Positions 33,135 through 41,701 of a DNA stretch of 64,000 nt are shown one piece after another; the stretch's first letter is position 1, and each line of letters opens with the position of its first letter. The DNA comes from JBEIFW01 sp046081125 (GTDB lineage: Bacteria; Actinomycetota; Acidimicrobiia; Acidimicrobiales; Ilumatobacteraceae). The notes under the pieces are model-generated. The model was not told the DNA's origin. It saw nothing but the letters and a program-made list of their open reading frames with translations, and searched no databases. Where the stretch lies: positions 1-64,000 of the forward strand of contig JBJTVH010000007.1 of assembly GCA_046081125.1 (NCBI GenBank). Direction: 5' to 3'. The position numbers and the translations under genes were made by a program.

Positions 33135-33929
33135 TCAGGCGGGCCGGGTGCGCAGCAACACCTCTTGAGCAACGGTTGCGAGCAATGTCCCGTCCGCGGC
33201 CCGCAGCGCTCCCGTCGCCAGCCCACGGCCGCGGCCCGAGGCCACCGGCACCAGTTCGCTCAGCAGCCACCCCTCGAGGCGAGCGGGCCGGTGGAACCAG
33301 ACGCTGTGATCGAGCGTCACCGATTGGCGCCGGGCGTCGTCGGCAAGGTGCGCATGCGGCTCGCGCACCGCTCGCGTCGGTCCGTGGTCGCTGAGGTAGG
33401 CGAGCGCCTGCTGATGCCATGCCAGCTCGTCGGGGAGGGCGCCGGTCACCCGGAACCAGGCGTGCCGCGCATGGGGCGGCGCGCCCGCCACCGCACCGAC
33501 CGGCACGTCACGCGATTCGACCCACGGATTGTCGTACCGACCGCGAGCCAACCCATCGGGGCCGGGGACACCGGGCGTGGGCGCGACCTCGTAGTCGACA
33601 CCGTCCTCGGGACGGTGGAAGTCGGCCGTGAGCACGAGCACCGGACCGTGCGGCTCGCTGACGAGCACCCGGCGGGTGCAGAAGCTCGAGCCGTCCCTCG
33701 TCCGCTCGACGGTCAACTCGAGCGGCTCGCCGCCGGCACCTGCCACCAGGAACGACGCATGCACGCTGCGCACGGGCCGATCGTCGACGGTGCAGCACGC
33801 CGCCCGCAGCGCTTGGCCGAGGAGCAACCCGCCGAACACGTGCGGCCCCTCGACCGGGTGGGTCGACCGGAACCGGTCGGCCCCGAGGTCGTCGAGCGCG
33901 AGGCGGTCCGCGAGCGACGGTGCGGTCAC
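33135..33929 (-). CDS. tesB: Acyl-CoA thioesterase II (TesB-like)
   Basis: A 264-aa double hot-dog thioesterase. Conserved blocks: VFGGLLLGQALRAA, SVHASFLVAGAGGEPLEL, FCTRRVLVSEPHGPVLVL and SVTLDHSVWFHRPARLEGW with the catalytic Asp. It hydrolyses acyl-CoA esters. GTG 33929 overlaps the stop of the upstream SCO6745 gene (GTGA). Opposed to pirin with 10 bp between stops. Confidence 0.88.
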   Translation of the reverse strand: MTAPSLADRLALDDLGADRFRSTHPVEGPHVFGGLLLGQALRAACCTVDDRPVRSVHASFLVAGAGGEPLELTVERTRDGSSFCTRRVLVSEPHGPVLVLTADFHRPEDGVDYEVAPTPGVPGPDGLARGRYDNPWVESRDVPVGAVAGAPPHARHAWFRVTGALPDELAWHQQALAYLSDHGPTRAVREPHAHLADDARRQSVTLDHSVWFHRPARLEGWLLSELVPVASGRGRGLATGALRAADGTLLATVAQEVLLRTRPA

Positions 33930-34804
33930 GCGGGGTCCGGCAGGTCGCGCCACCGTTGCTCGCGCAACGTCCACGCGCCGATCACCCCGGCGTCGCTGAT
34001 CGCCCGCACCCACGGCCGCAACAGATCGGCCAACTCGAGGCACCCCTCGGGTCCGAGCGCGGCCAGCGGTCGCATCGCAGCCCGGTCGGTCGCATGTTCG
34101 ATCCGGAGCTTCACCGCCCGGCCCTCGTCGGTCAGGGCGAGCCCGTCGTCGACGAGCACGCCCCGGCCCCGGAGCCGTTCGATCGCAGCCGACCACGCCT
34201 CGTCGTCCCACCCCGACACCCGCTGCAACAGCTCCGCCGGCATCGCGCCGTCGGCAGCGTGGAGGAGATGACACTCGACGGCATCGATCTCGGCCGCTGC
34301 GGTCGCAACCCAGTGGGCGTCGCCGCGGTGCTCGCGCAAGATCGTGCAGGCGTGCCAGACGACGAGGTGCGCCTCGTCGTGCCAAGCCAGACCGGCGTGC
34401 GCCGCGCCGAGCGGATGGGCGGGAAGGTCGGCGGCTTCCGCCGCCCGCCGGGCCAGGGTGGCGGCGCGTGCCATCGCAGACCCGGCGCTCGCCTCACCGC
34501 CGAGGATCCGCACCAGCGTCCGTTCCGCAGCATGCGCCCGGGCCTCGCTGATCGCTGCGGCCGGCGCCCGTTCCCACACCTCGGGCACGGCCCGGCCGAC
34601 GTAGGCGGGGCTGAAGCCGTAGAGCACGGCGACGGCCACCGGCAACGACACCGGACCGAGCGCTGCGAGGCGGCTCCCGAAGTACTGCAGTTCGGGCCGG
34701 TCGAGCCCGATGGCCGTGTAGGCCTCCACGGCTTCGGGCGAGCGGTAGGCGAGCTGGTGGTAGGGCTCGACGACCCGCCACAGCTCACGGGCGATCCGCG
34801 ACAT
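33926..34804 (-). CDS. SCO6745 family protein
   Basis: A 292-aa actinobacterial protein. The N-terminal helices (RELWRVVEPYHQLAYRSPEA, YGFSPAYVGRAVPEVWERA) and C-terminal winged-helix-like segment (ERLRGRGVLVDDGLALTDEG) match the SCO6745 family, which has a MarR-like C-terminus but no known function. Translationally coupled to the TesB gene; a role in lipid or acyl metabolism is only inferred from this pairing. Confidence 0.8.
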   Translation of the reverse strand: MSRIARELWRVVEPYHQLAYRSPEAVEAYTAIGLDRPELQYFGSRLAALGPVSLPVAVAVLYGFSPAYVGRAVPEVWERAPAAAISEARAHAAERTLVRILGGEASAGSAMARAATLARRAAEAADLPAHPLGAAHAGLAWHDEAHLVVWHACTILREHRGDAHWVATAAAEIDAVECHLLHAADGAMPAELLQRVSGWDDEAWSAAIERLRGRGVLVDDGLALTDEGRAVKLRIEHATDRAAMRPLAALGPEGCLELADLLRPWVRAISDAGVIGAWTLREQRWRDLPDPA

Positions 34805-34846
34805 GCTCGGGATCGTGCCACGCCGGGCCCGGCGACCCCCAAGGGA

Positions 34847-36712
34847 TCAGCCCGGGAGTAGCGCCAGTGCGTCGACCAGGGGGAGCGCCGGCGACCAGAG
34901 GAACCCCTGGCCGGTCACGTAGCCCATGGCGCCCAACAGTTCAGCCTCCCGGGAGTCGGCGACGCCTTCGGCGGTGACGGTCAGCCCGCAGGCCTGCGCC
35001 ATGGCGAGCGCCACTTCGCACAGCGCCCGACCCCGACCCGTTCCGAGCTGCTCGACGAAGGAACGGTCGACCTTGATCCGCTCGAACGGCAGGTGCTGGA
35101 GGTGGCTGAGCGAGGCGTACCCGGTTCCGAAGTCGTCGAGCACGAGGCCGAACCCGGCCTCGCGAAGCTGGTGGAGAGCAGCACGAGCCGGTGTGTCGGC
35201 ATCGAGCCAGAAGCTCTCGGTGACCTCGAGGTCGATCGACTCGGGGGCCACCCCGTACCGCTCGACCACGGCGACGAGCTGAGCGGCTGCGTCGAGGGCG
35301 AGCAATTGGTGGATGGACACGTTGACGCTCAGCCGGATCGGCCCGAGCCGTTCGCGCTGCGACGCGATGATCCGGCTCGCGAAGGCGAGCACCTGCTGGC
35401 CGAGTTCGTGGATGAGGCCGTTCTCCTCGGCGACGGGCACGAAGATCCCGGGCGGGACCGAGCCGTCGACCAGGCGGGCGAGCACCTCGAACCCGACGAT
35501 GGCCCCATCGGCCAGGCGCACGATGGGTTGCAGGTGTGGCTCCACCCCACCGTCGGCCAGGGCGCGCGACAGCACCCGGGCAACCTGGCGTTCGCCGGCG
35601 AGTTGGGTGCGGGCGGTGTCGCCGAAGCTGACACAACGCGCCCGACCGAGCCGCTTGGCCTCGGCGAGGGCCTCGACCGCTTCGAACAGCGCGTCGTCGA
35701 GGGGCCGCTCGCGCGGCCGCCAGGTCGCGAGGCCCGCCGACGCCGACAGCCCGACCGAGACGCCGGAGAGATCGACGGGATCGGCGATCGCCGAAAGAAC
35801 GCCTTCGATGGTGCGCTGCGCACCGATCCCGTTCTCGGGCAACACGACGACGAACTGATCGCCGCCGAGCCGGGCGCGCAGCACGGCGCCGTTCGCCGAT
35901 CGGTTCAGCCGGGTCGCCGCCTCGACGAGCAACGCATCGGCACCCCGGTGCCCGAGGGTGAGGTTGTGCAGATGGAAGTGGTCGAGGTCGACGATCGCCA
36001 CCGCATGGTCGACGCCGTCGTTGACCGGGTCCTCGCTGAGATCCTCGGCCACGGACTGCATCCGCACCCGGTTGCCCAGACCGGTGAGATCATCCGTCGC
36101 AGCCCGACGCTCCAACACGGCATCGAGGCGGGCTCGCCCGATTGCGATCGCGGCGAGGTGCACCAGATGGTCGACCAGGTCGAGTTCGGCCGGCGAGGGC
36201 ACCCGGCGCTCCCGGTAGTACATCCCGAACACGCCGAGCAGTTCGCCCTTCGGAGCGAGCACCGGCGTGCTCCAGGCGGACACGATCCGGTAGCCGGCCG
36301 CGAACTCCCGGAACGACACCCAGACCGGGTCGGCGTCGATGTCCTCGGACACGATGCGGGTCCGGCAGAAGGCCGCGGTGCCGCAACTCCCCATCTGCGG
36401 GCCCGGGCGGAGCCCGTCGACTACTTGGAGGAAGCTCTCCGGCAACGAGCACGAGCCGCCGCGGCGCAGCACGTCGTGCTCCGGGTCGTAGACGAGCACC
36501 GAGGCGAGCATCGACGGAAAGGCCTGCTCGCTGATCCGGGCGATGGCGTTCAACGAGTCCGGCAGCGGCGCACCGGCCGCCAGCAGATCGAGCACCCGCT
36601 GCTGGCCGGCGAACACCACCTCGGATCGGGTGCCGCCACGACGCAGTTCACGGGCGGAATCGCCCGGCTGGTCCACGGCTCGTCGGGGGTTGCCTCCTGT
36701 TTGTCCCGTCAT
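34847..36712 (-). CDS. GAF-GGDEF-EAL signalling protein
   Basis: A 621-aa cyclic-di-GMP protein. GAF domain about residues 40-190 (GSCGTAAFCRTRIVSEDI, GVFGMYYRERRVPS); GGDEF domain about 205-360 with the degenerate ARLGGDQFVVVL in place of GGDEF; EAL domain about 375-615 with EVL instead of EAL but with the catalytic partners NVS, TES, DDFGTGYASL, KVDRSF and TAEGV intact. It is most likely a phosphodiesterase whose GGDEF domain may bind GTP for regulation. No membrane segment. ATG 36712 has GGAGG 10 nt upstream. Confidence 0.9.
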   Translation of the reverse strand: MTGQTGGNPRRAVDQPGDSARELRRGGTRSEVVFAGQQRVLDLLAAGAPLPDSLNAIARISEQAFPSMLASVLVYDPEHDVLRRGGSCSLPESFLQVVDGLRPGPQMGSCGTAAFCRTRIVSEDIDADPVWVSFREFAAGYRIVSAWSTPVLAPKGELLGVFGMYYRERRVPSPAELDLVDHLVHLAAIAIGRARLDAVLERRAATDDLTGLGNRVRMQSVAEDLSEDPVNDGVDHAVAIVDLDHFHLHNLTLGHRGADALLVEAATRLNRSANGAVLRARLGGDQFVVVLPENGIGAQRTIEGVLSAIADPVDLSGVSVGLSASAGLATWRPRERPLDDALFEAVEALAEAKRLGRARCVSFGDTARTQLAGERQVARVLSRALADGGVEPHLQPIVRLADGAIVGFEVLARLVDGSVPPGIFVPVAEENGLIHELGQQVLAFASRIIASQRERLGPIRLSVNVSIHQLLALDAAAQLVAVVERYGVAPESIDLEVTESFWLDADTPARAALHQLREAGFGLVLDDFGTGYASLSHLQHLPFERIKVDRSFVEQLGTGRGRALCEVALAMAQACGLTVTAEGVADSREAELLGAMGYVTGQGFLWSPALPLVDALALLPG

Positions 36713-36786
36713 GCCACGGCAACCTCCGCTCCCGGCCGCTGCGAAATCTACCCGCCGACCGACCTACCGGCTAGAACGGAACTCCG

Positions 36787-37728
36787 ATGCGCTCGATCGC
36801 CTTGTTCGGCGCCGCCGTGCTGCTCGGATCGTGCGCCGGAACCGGGGTTCGCGTCGATCCGACGCCGAGAGCGCCAGGAGCCGCCACCACCGCTCCCGCA
36901 ACGCTCCCACCGTCGACGGTTGCGGCGCCACCCTCGACGTCGTCGCCGCCCGACCGGTTCGTCGTCGGTGGGGCGCGCCCGGTCACCGTGCTCACCCCCG
37001 GCGGGGCGAGCACGCCGCGGGGGCTGCTGGTCGTCCTGCACGGCTACGGCGGCAACGCCGCCGACGTCATCGCCCGCGACCTGTTCATTCGGGAGGGTCT
37101 GGCCCGGAACCTCGTCCTGGCCTTCCCGGAGGGGACGGTCGATTCCCGTGGTCGGCGTTTCTGGAACGCCACGGGCGCCTGCTGCAACTTCGACGGCACC
37201 GCCGTCGACGACGTGGCCTACCTGCTGCAGGTGATCGACGAGATCGCCACCCGCACCCCCATCGACGCCGCTCGCGTGTCGTTGTTCGGGCATTCGAACG
37301 GGCACTTCATGGCCTATCGCCTGGCATGCGAACACCCCGAGCGCGTGGCCGTGGTCGCGGGCCTCGCCGGGGCCGGGAGCTCCTGTGCGCCGGCGACACC
37401 GGTCCACGTCCTGCACGTCCACGGCACTGCGGACACCGTGATCAGCTACCGCGGCGGGCGGTTCGCCGCCGAGTACCCGGGAGCCGAAGCGACCGTGCGG
37501 GCGTGGGCGGTCGCCGATGGCTGCGGGCGCGATCCGTCCCCGGCGCCGGGCCTGCCGCTCGACGCCACCGGCGACCTCGACGGGCCGGACACGATTCGCC
37601 TCGCCTGGCCCTGTCCCGCCGGGCGCACCGTCGAGTTGTGGCGCATCGACGGCGGCGACCACGGTCCCGAGCTCACCGGAGCGTTCGTTGCGACCCTCGT
37701 CGAGACCATCGCCGGGCTCCGGCGATGA
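36787..37728 (+). CDS. PHB-depolymerase/LpqC-like esterase lipoprotein
   Basis: A 313-aa exported lipoprotein with lipobox LLGSC and a Pro/Thr-rich linker, then an alpha/beta hydrolase of the PHB depolymerase/feruloyl esterase type. Nucleophile in LFGHSNGHFMAYRLA, acid in HVHGTADTVISY, His in DGGDHGPELTG. It likely cleaves polyesters or plant esters outside the cell. The following aminotransferase-like pseudogene begins at its stop. Confidence 0.88.
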   Translation: MRSIALFGAAVLLGSCAGTGVRVDPTPRAPGAATTAPATLPPSTVAAPPSTSSPPDRFVVGGARPVTVLTPGGASTPRGLLVVLHGYGGNAADVIARDLFIREGLARNLVLAFPEGTVDSRGRRFWNATGACCNFDGTAVDDVAYLLQVIDEIATRTPIDAARVSLFGHSNGHFMAYRLACEHPERVAVVAGLAGAGSSCAPATPVHVLHVHGTADTVISYRGGRFAAEYPGAEATVRAWAVADGCGRDPSPAPGLPLDATGDLDGPDTIRLAWPCPAGRTVELWRIDGGDHGPELTGAFVATLVETIAGLRR

Positions 37729-38495
37729 GCCGAGCGGATCGACCCGGCCCGGTTCCTGGAGCTCTCGGCGAGCATGAACCCCTTCGCCCCGGACGTGGCC
37801 TCGCTCCTCGCCCGGCTGCTGTCGAACCGACCCGAACTCGTGACCCGGTACCCCGACGACGGTGAGGCCTGCGGTCACCTCGCCGCAGCGCTCGGCACCG
37901 ATCCCTCCCTGCTGGTCCTCACGAACGGCGGGGCCGAGGCGATCGCGCTCGTGGCCTCGCTCGAAGACGTCGGCGACGTGGTCGAGCCCGAGTTCTCGCT
38001 CTACCGCCGGCACCTGCCCCGGCTGGAGGCGGGCGGTCCTCGTTGGCGATCGAACCCGTCGAACCCGCTCGGACGGCTTGCGCCGCTCGGCGCACCGGCC
38101 CGGGTGTGGGACGAGGCCTTCTACCCGCTCGCGACCGGCCGCTGGAGCCGCGGCGACGCCGGCTGCTGGCGGTTGGGATCGCTCACCAAGTTGTGGGCGT
38201 GCCCGGGGTTGCGGCTCGGCTATGCCCTCGCCCCGGATCCGGGTTCGGCCGAACGGCTCCGTCGGCACCAACTGCAATGGTCGGTGAACGGCCTTGCGCT
38301 TGCCGCCCTCCCCCCACCTGCTCGAACGGACCGATCTCACCGGGTGGGCGTCGGCGATCCGGACGCTGCGCGCCGAGTTCGTCGCCGCGCTGCGCACGCT
38401 CAGCTTCACGGTCGACGACACCGACGTCAACTGGGTGCTCGTGCACCGAGCACCTCGCCGTCGTGCTCGACGCGTTCGCCCGCGTCGGGCCGTGA
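37729..38495 (+). pseudogene. Broken CobD/HisC-like class I aminotransferase
   Basis: Pieces of a PLP-dependent threonine-phosphate decarboxylase/aminotransferase: LELSASMNPFAPDV, LTNGGAEAIALVASL, SNPSNPLGR, WDEAFYPLAT and the PLP-lysine site GSLTKLWACPGLRLGYAL in one frame. At a run of six C (38310-38315) the reading continues in another frame (PHLLERTDLTGWASAIRTL), and after VNWVLV another shift leads into EHLAVVLDAFARVGP and a stop at 38495. The segment that normally lies between (VVVRD...FGLP...RIAVP) is missing, so besides a +1 frameshift there is an internal deletion. The N-terminus also seems short. Non-functional as sequenced. Confidence 0.78.
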
Positions 38496-38502
38496 CGATG
38501 CC

Positions 38503-39372
38503 TCAGGGGTGCAGCTCGCCGAGGTACTCGGTCGGGCGCTCGACCATCCCCGACGTGCGGAACCCGAGCCCGTCGCCCGGCGTGCCGATGCCGTAGGGCC
38601 CCTGCACGCCCCCGAGGGTGCGCCATACCCGGAAGCCGAGCAGGGCGCGCACCTCGTCGTCGAGCGTCGCGAGCGCGTCGGGGTGGGTGGACAACGTGTA
38701 GTTCTCCTGCGGGCGCATCCACGGGCGGCAGAAGTACGTGAGCACCCCGTAGCGCTGCTCGTCGACGGTGACGTTTGCGCCCGTGCCGTGCCACACCCGG
38801 CCGTCGAAGACCAGCGCCGTGCCAACCGGTCCGATGCCGGCGACCGTCCGGACGCTGCCGTCGTGCGGCGGTTCGGACGGGACGCGGTGCGACCCGGGAA
38901 CGAGGCGGGTCGCACCGTTGTCCTCGGTGAACTCGGCCAGCATCCACATGACGTTGACCGTGAGGGCCATCTCGATCGAACGTGGGCTGAAGCCCTGGTC
39001 GGAATGGAGCACCATCGCCGAGCCTCCAGGCCCGGCGATGTTCGCCGTGTGGCTCGACAAGCAGTAGTCCCCTTGCAGGACATGACGAACGAGGGTCCGC
39101 ACGATCGGTGTGGTCAGCAGGTCGCGGAACACCTTGCCCTTGCTCGGCAGGTTCCAGACTCGCTGGTTCGCGCCCTCGTACTCCAGGAAGGCGATCCCGG
39201 CGGCCCGCTCGGCGGCCGCTTGCTCCACCAGACGGGCCCGCAGCGCCGCAACCTGCTCGGCGTCGAGCGCTTCGGCGATACGCGCCACCCCGAACGCATC
39301 GAGGTCGGCCTTGGCCTGCTCGAGATCGGTCGTCAACGGCGGAAGTTCGAGCGTCGTCACGTCGTGTCCCAC
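38503..39372 (-). CDS. Phytanoyl-CoA dioxygenase (PhyH) family protein
   Basis: A 289-aa 2OG-Fe(II) dioxygenase of the PhyH family. Iron ligands: His-x-Asp in LHSDQGFSPRSI and the distal His in VWHGTGANVTVD; 2-oxoglutarate Arg is likely in the C-terminal LTYFCRPWMRPQ. The substrate is unknown (lipid- or natural-product-like). GTG 39372 is fixed by a TAGCGT hexamer 8 nt upstream whose first three bases are the stop codon of the DUF808 gene. Convergent with the pseudogene. Confidence 0.88.
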   Translation of the reverse strand: MGHDVTTLELPPLTTDLEQAKADLDAFGVARIAEALDAEQVAALRARLVEQAAAERAAGIAFLEYEGANQRVWNLPSKGKVFRDLLTTPIVRTLVRHVLQGDYCLSSHTANIAGPGGSAMVLHSDQGFSPRSIEMALTVNVMWMLAEFTEDNGATRLVPGSHRVPSEPPHDGSVRTVAGIGPVGTALVFDGRVWHGTGANVTVDEQRYGVLTYFCRPWMRPQENYTLSTHPDALATLDDEVRALLGFRVWRTLGGVQGPYGIGTPGDGLGFRTSGMVERPTEYLGELHP

Positions 39373-39380
39373 GTCGGCGG

Positions 39381-39386
39381 ACGCTA
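39381..39386 (-). promoter_or_regulatory. -10 hexamer TAGCGT overlapping a stop codon
   Basis: Minus strand, 8 nt before the GTG at 39372. Its TAG is also the stop codon of the upstream DUF808 gene. Confidence 0.5.
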
Positions 39387-40316
39387 ACCCCGACGGACCC
39401 GACCCACCATCGCCACGCCGGCCACGACCGCTGCACCCACGACGAGCCCGAGCAGCGCAGACGCTGCGGTCTCGACGAGCCAGCCCAGGATCCCGCCGAC
39501 TGCGGCGACGCCGTGGACCGGTTCCTCGATCGCGTGGACCACGTCGTAGGGGCCGGTCCACCCGAGTTCGGCTGCGCCGGCGAGCAGGATGTGGCCGCCG
39601 ACCCAGACCATCGCGGCGGTCCCCACGGTGGACAGCAATGCCAGCACCTTGGGCATCGCGGTCACCAGGGCCCGCCCGATCCGGGCGGGGGCCCGGCGTC
39701 CCGTCTCGACCATCCGCAGCCCGACGTCGTCCATCTTCACGATCAGCGCCACCAACCCGTAGACGACCGCAGTGATCAACACGGCGACGACGAGGAGGAT
39801 GACGGCGCGCGCCACGAACGCCTCGTCGATCACCTCTTTCAGCGCGATCACCATGATCTCGGCCGACAGGATGAAATCGGTACGGATCGCGCCGGCGATG
39901 GTCGCCGCCTCGGCCTCGGGCCCCGCCACCGCAGCGGGCACGTCGTGGTCGTCACCGTGGTGGGCGAACCGGTGATGGATCTTCTCGGCCCCCTCGAAGC
40001 AGAGGTACGTGCCGCCCAGCATCAGGATGATCTCGACGAGCACGGGAACGAACTGGCTCAGGACGAGGGCTGCGGGGAGGATGAAGAGGACCTTGTTGCG
40101 CAACGACCCGGTGGCGATGCGCCGGATGATGGGCAGTTCCCGCTCGGCGGCGAGACCGTGCACGTAGGTCGGCGTGACCGCCGTGTCGTCCACGACGACA
40201 CCCGCCGCCTTCACGCTCGCTCGCCCGGCGGCGGCACCGACGTCGTCGATGGACGCCGCCGCCAGCTTGGCGAGCGCAGCTATGTCGTCGAGCAGACCGA
40301 CGAGACCTCCAGCCAT
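39384..40316 (-). CDS. DUF808 (YedI-like) membrane protein
   Basis: A 310-aa inner membrane protein: MAGGLVGLLDDIAALAKLAA is the DUF808 start, followed by KAAGVVVDDTAVTPTYVHG, the polar HHRFAHHGDDHDV loop and four to six membrane helices. Function unknown; some are called YedI. ATG 40316 with AAGGAGCG upstream. Confidence 0.88.
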   Translation of the reverse strand: MAGGLVGLLDDIAALAKLAAASIDDVGAAAGRASVKAAGVVVDDTAVTPTYVHGLAAERELPIIRRIATGSLRNKVLFILPAALVLSQFVPVLVEIILMLGGTYLCFEGAEKIHHRFAHHGDDHDVPAAVAGPEAEAATIAGAIRTDFILSAEIMVIALKEVIDEAFVARAVILLVVAVLITAVVYGLVALIVKMDDVGLRMVETGRRAPARIGRALVTAMPKVLALLSTVGTAAMVWVGGHILLAGAAELGWTGPYDVVHAIEEPVHGVAAVGGILGWLVETAASALLGLVVGAAVVAGVAMVGRVRRG

Positions 40317-40349
40317 CGAGGGCGCTCCTTGTGGTGCAGCGGGCGGCCG

Positions 40350-41024
40350 TCACGGTAGACGACCGGAGCTCCCGCGGCGCCGGAGCACCCGGGCCGTTGC
40401 CACGCTCACCACCACGAGCGCGATCGACAGGGCGAGGGTACGCCCGTCGATGCCGCCGACACCGGCATCGACACGACGGACCGAGGCGCCAACGAGCACG
40501 AACGCGACGGTGCCCGGCAAGGTACCGAGCGCATTGGCCGCCAGGAACTCCCGGCGTCGCACGCGCAGCATCCCGCAGGCGTAACTCACGAGGTCGTACG
40601 GCAGGAACACCAGCCGCATGAGCAGGACCGCTTCGAACCCGTTGTCCCGCAGACGCCGTGTCCATCCGTCGAGCAGGGAGGCGTCCGGTGTGGCCGCCGG
40701 TGGCCGGCGCAGCACCCGACCGACCTGATAGGCGACCAGAGCCGATCCGTTGGCCGAGGCTGCGGCGACGACCGTGCCGAACACCGGCCCGAACAGAACC
40801 CCGGCCGCCACTGCGAGGACCGTGGCCGGGAACAACACCAGGGGCCGCACGAGTGTCACCCCGGCATAGGCGCCCATCGCCCACCAGTTCCCCGAAGCGG
40901 CGTCCACGAGTTGCTGACCCGTCGCAAGCGGCCCCAGACCACCGGCCCGTTGGTAGACGACCCAACCGATCACGAGCGCCGCCCACGGCACCCCGATCAG
41001 CACCATGCGACGCCAGCTCCTCAC
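40350..41024 (-). CDS. TVP38/TMEM64 family membrane protein
   Basis: A 224-aa SNARE-associated/DedA-related membrane protein: LVRPLVLFPATVLAVAAGVLFG and the conserved FLPYDLVSYACGMLRVRRREF, LGTLPGTVAFVLVG. Related proteins scramble or carry lipids. GTG 41024 overlaps the stop of the phosphatidyltransferase gene (GTGA), so it is co-translated with a lipid enzyme, which fits. Confidence 0.88.
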   Translation of the reverse strand: MRSWRRMVLIGVPWAALVIGWVVYQRAGGLGPLATGQQLVDAASGNWWAMGAYAGVTLVRPLVLFPATVLAVAAGVLFGPVFGTVVAAASANGSALVAYQVGRVLRRPPAATPDASLLDGWTRRLRDNGFEAVLLMRLVFLPYDLVSYACGMLRVRRREFLAANALGTLPGTVAFVLVGASVRRVDAGVGGIDGRTLALSIALVVVSVATARVLRRRGSSGRLP

Positions 41025-41629
41025 AGGTGCTGCACCGCCCACACGACGCGCTGGGTGACGGTGACGGCAACCAGCCCGGCCATCGTCAGGAACAGCGCCA
41101 TCGCAAGCCCCGGGAACAGGAGCATCGCCGCGTAGAACAGCATCGTCTCGGCGCCTTCGATCAGACCGGCCGGCATTGCGAACGTGGTGCGGCGCTCGGC
41201 GATCGCCTCGGTGGCCCGGCGCTTCTCGCCGATCGCCGCCAGCAGCGTCCACGACAGCGTGTTCAGGTAGAACGACGCCAGGAGCACCGCGCAAGCCGCC
41301 CAGACGCCCACGTCGTCGAGGTGGAACGCGAGCCCGAGGGGCACGGCCGCGTAGCCCATGGTGTCGCCGAGCAGGTCGAGGTAGCCGCCGCGATCGGTCT
41401 GGGCGCGCCGGGCCCGAGCGAGCGCGCCGTCGACGCCGTCGAGCAGGCGACTCAGCGCCCACGCGCCGACCGACCACCAGCGCCACCCGACCGCAGCGGC
41501 CGCACCCGCCGACACCCCGGTGATCGCTGCGGCTGCGGTCAGCGCGCCCGGGGTGACGGCCGCCGGAAGCCGGTCCACGAACGGGGCGACGACGCGATCC
41601 TTGGCGGCCCGGAGCCGATCGTCGATCAC
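41021..41629 (-). CDS. CDP-alcohol phosphatidyltransferase
   Basis: A 202-aa membrane enzyme making phospholipid from CDP-diacylglycerol and an alcohol. The signature D-G-x2-A-R-x8-G-x3-D-x3-D is present as DGVDGALARARRAQTDRGGY followed by LDLLGDT. Five to six membrane helices. The alcohol (inositol, glycerol phosphate, serine or other) cannot be read. GTG 41629 has AGGGTGGG upstream; GTG 41638 is an alternative. Confidence 0.85.
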   Translation of the reverse strand: MIDDRLRAAKDRVVAPFVDRLPAAVTPGALTAAAAITGVSAGAAAAVGWRWWSVGAWALSRLLDGVDGALARARRAQTDRGGYLDLLGDTMGYAAVPLGLAFHLDDVGVWAACAVLLASFYLNTLSWTLLAAIGEKRRATEAIAERRTTFAMPAGLIEGAETMLFYAAMLLFPGLAMALFLTMAGLVAVTVTQRVVWAVQHL

Positions 41630-41701
41630 GGGACCCACCCTGACACGCGCACCGGACGGCGAAGCGCCATCATGCGGGGCGACGAACCCGAAAGGTTGGC
41701 C

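Noticed and set aside
38503..39561. Longer PhyH protein of 352 residues
   Set aside because: The extra 63 residues are Arg-rich and lie over the DUF808 gene; promoter spacing fixes GTG 39372.
41672..41701. ATG 41672 as definite start of the disulfide reductase
   Set aside because: GTG 41702 has an AAAGG site at good spacing and gives the usual N-terminus; ATG 41672 kept only as an alternative.
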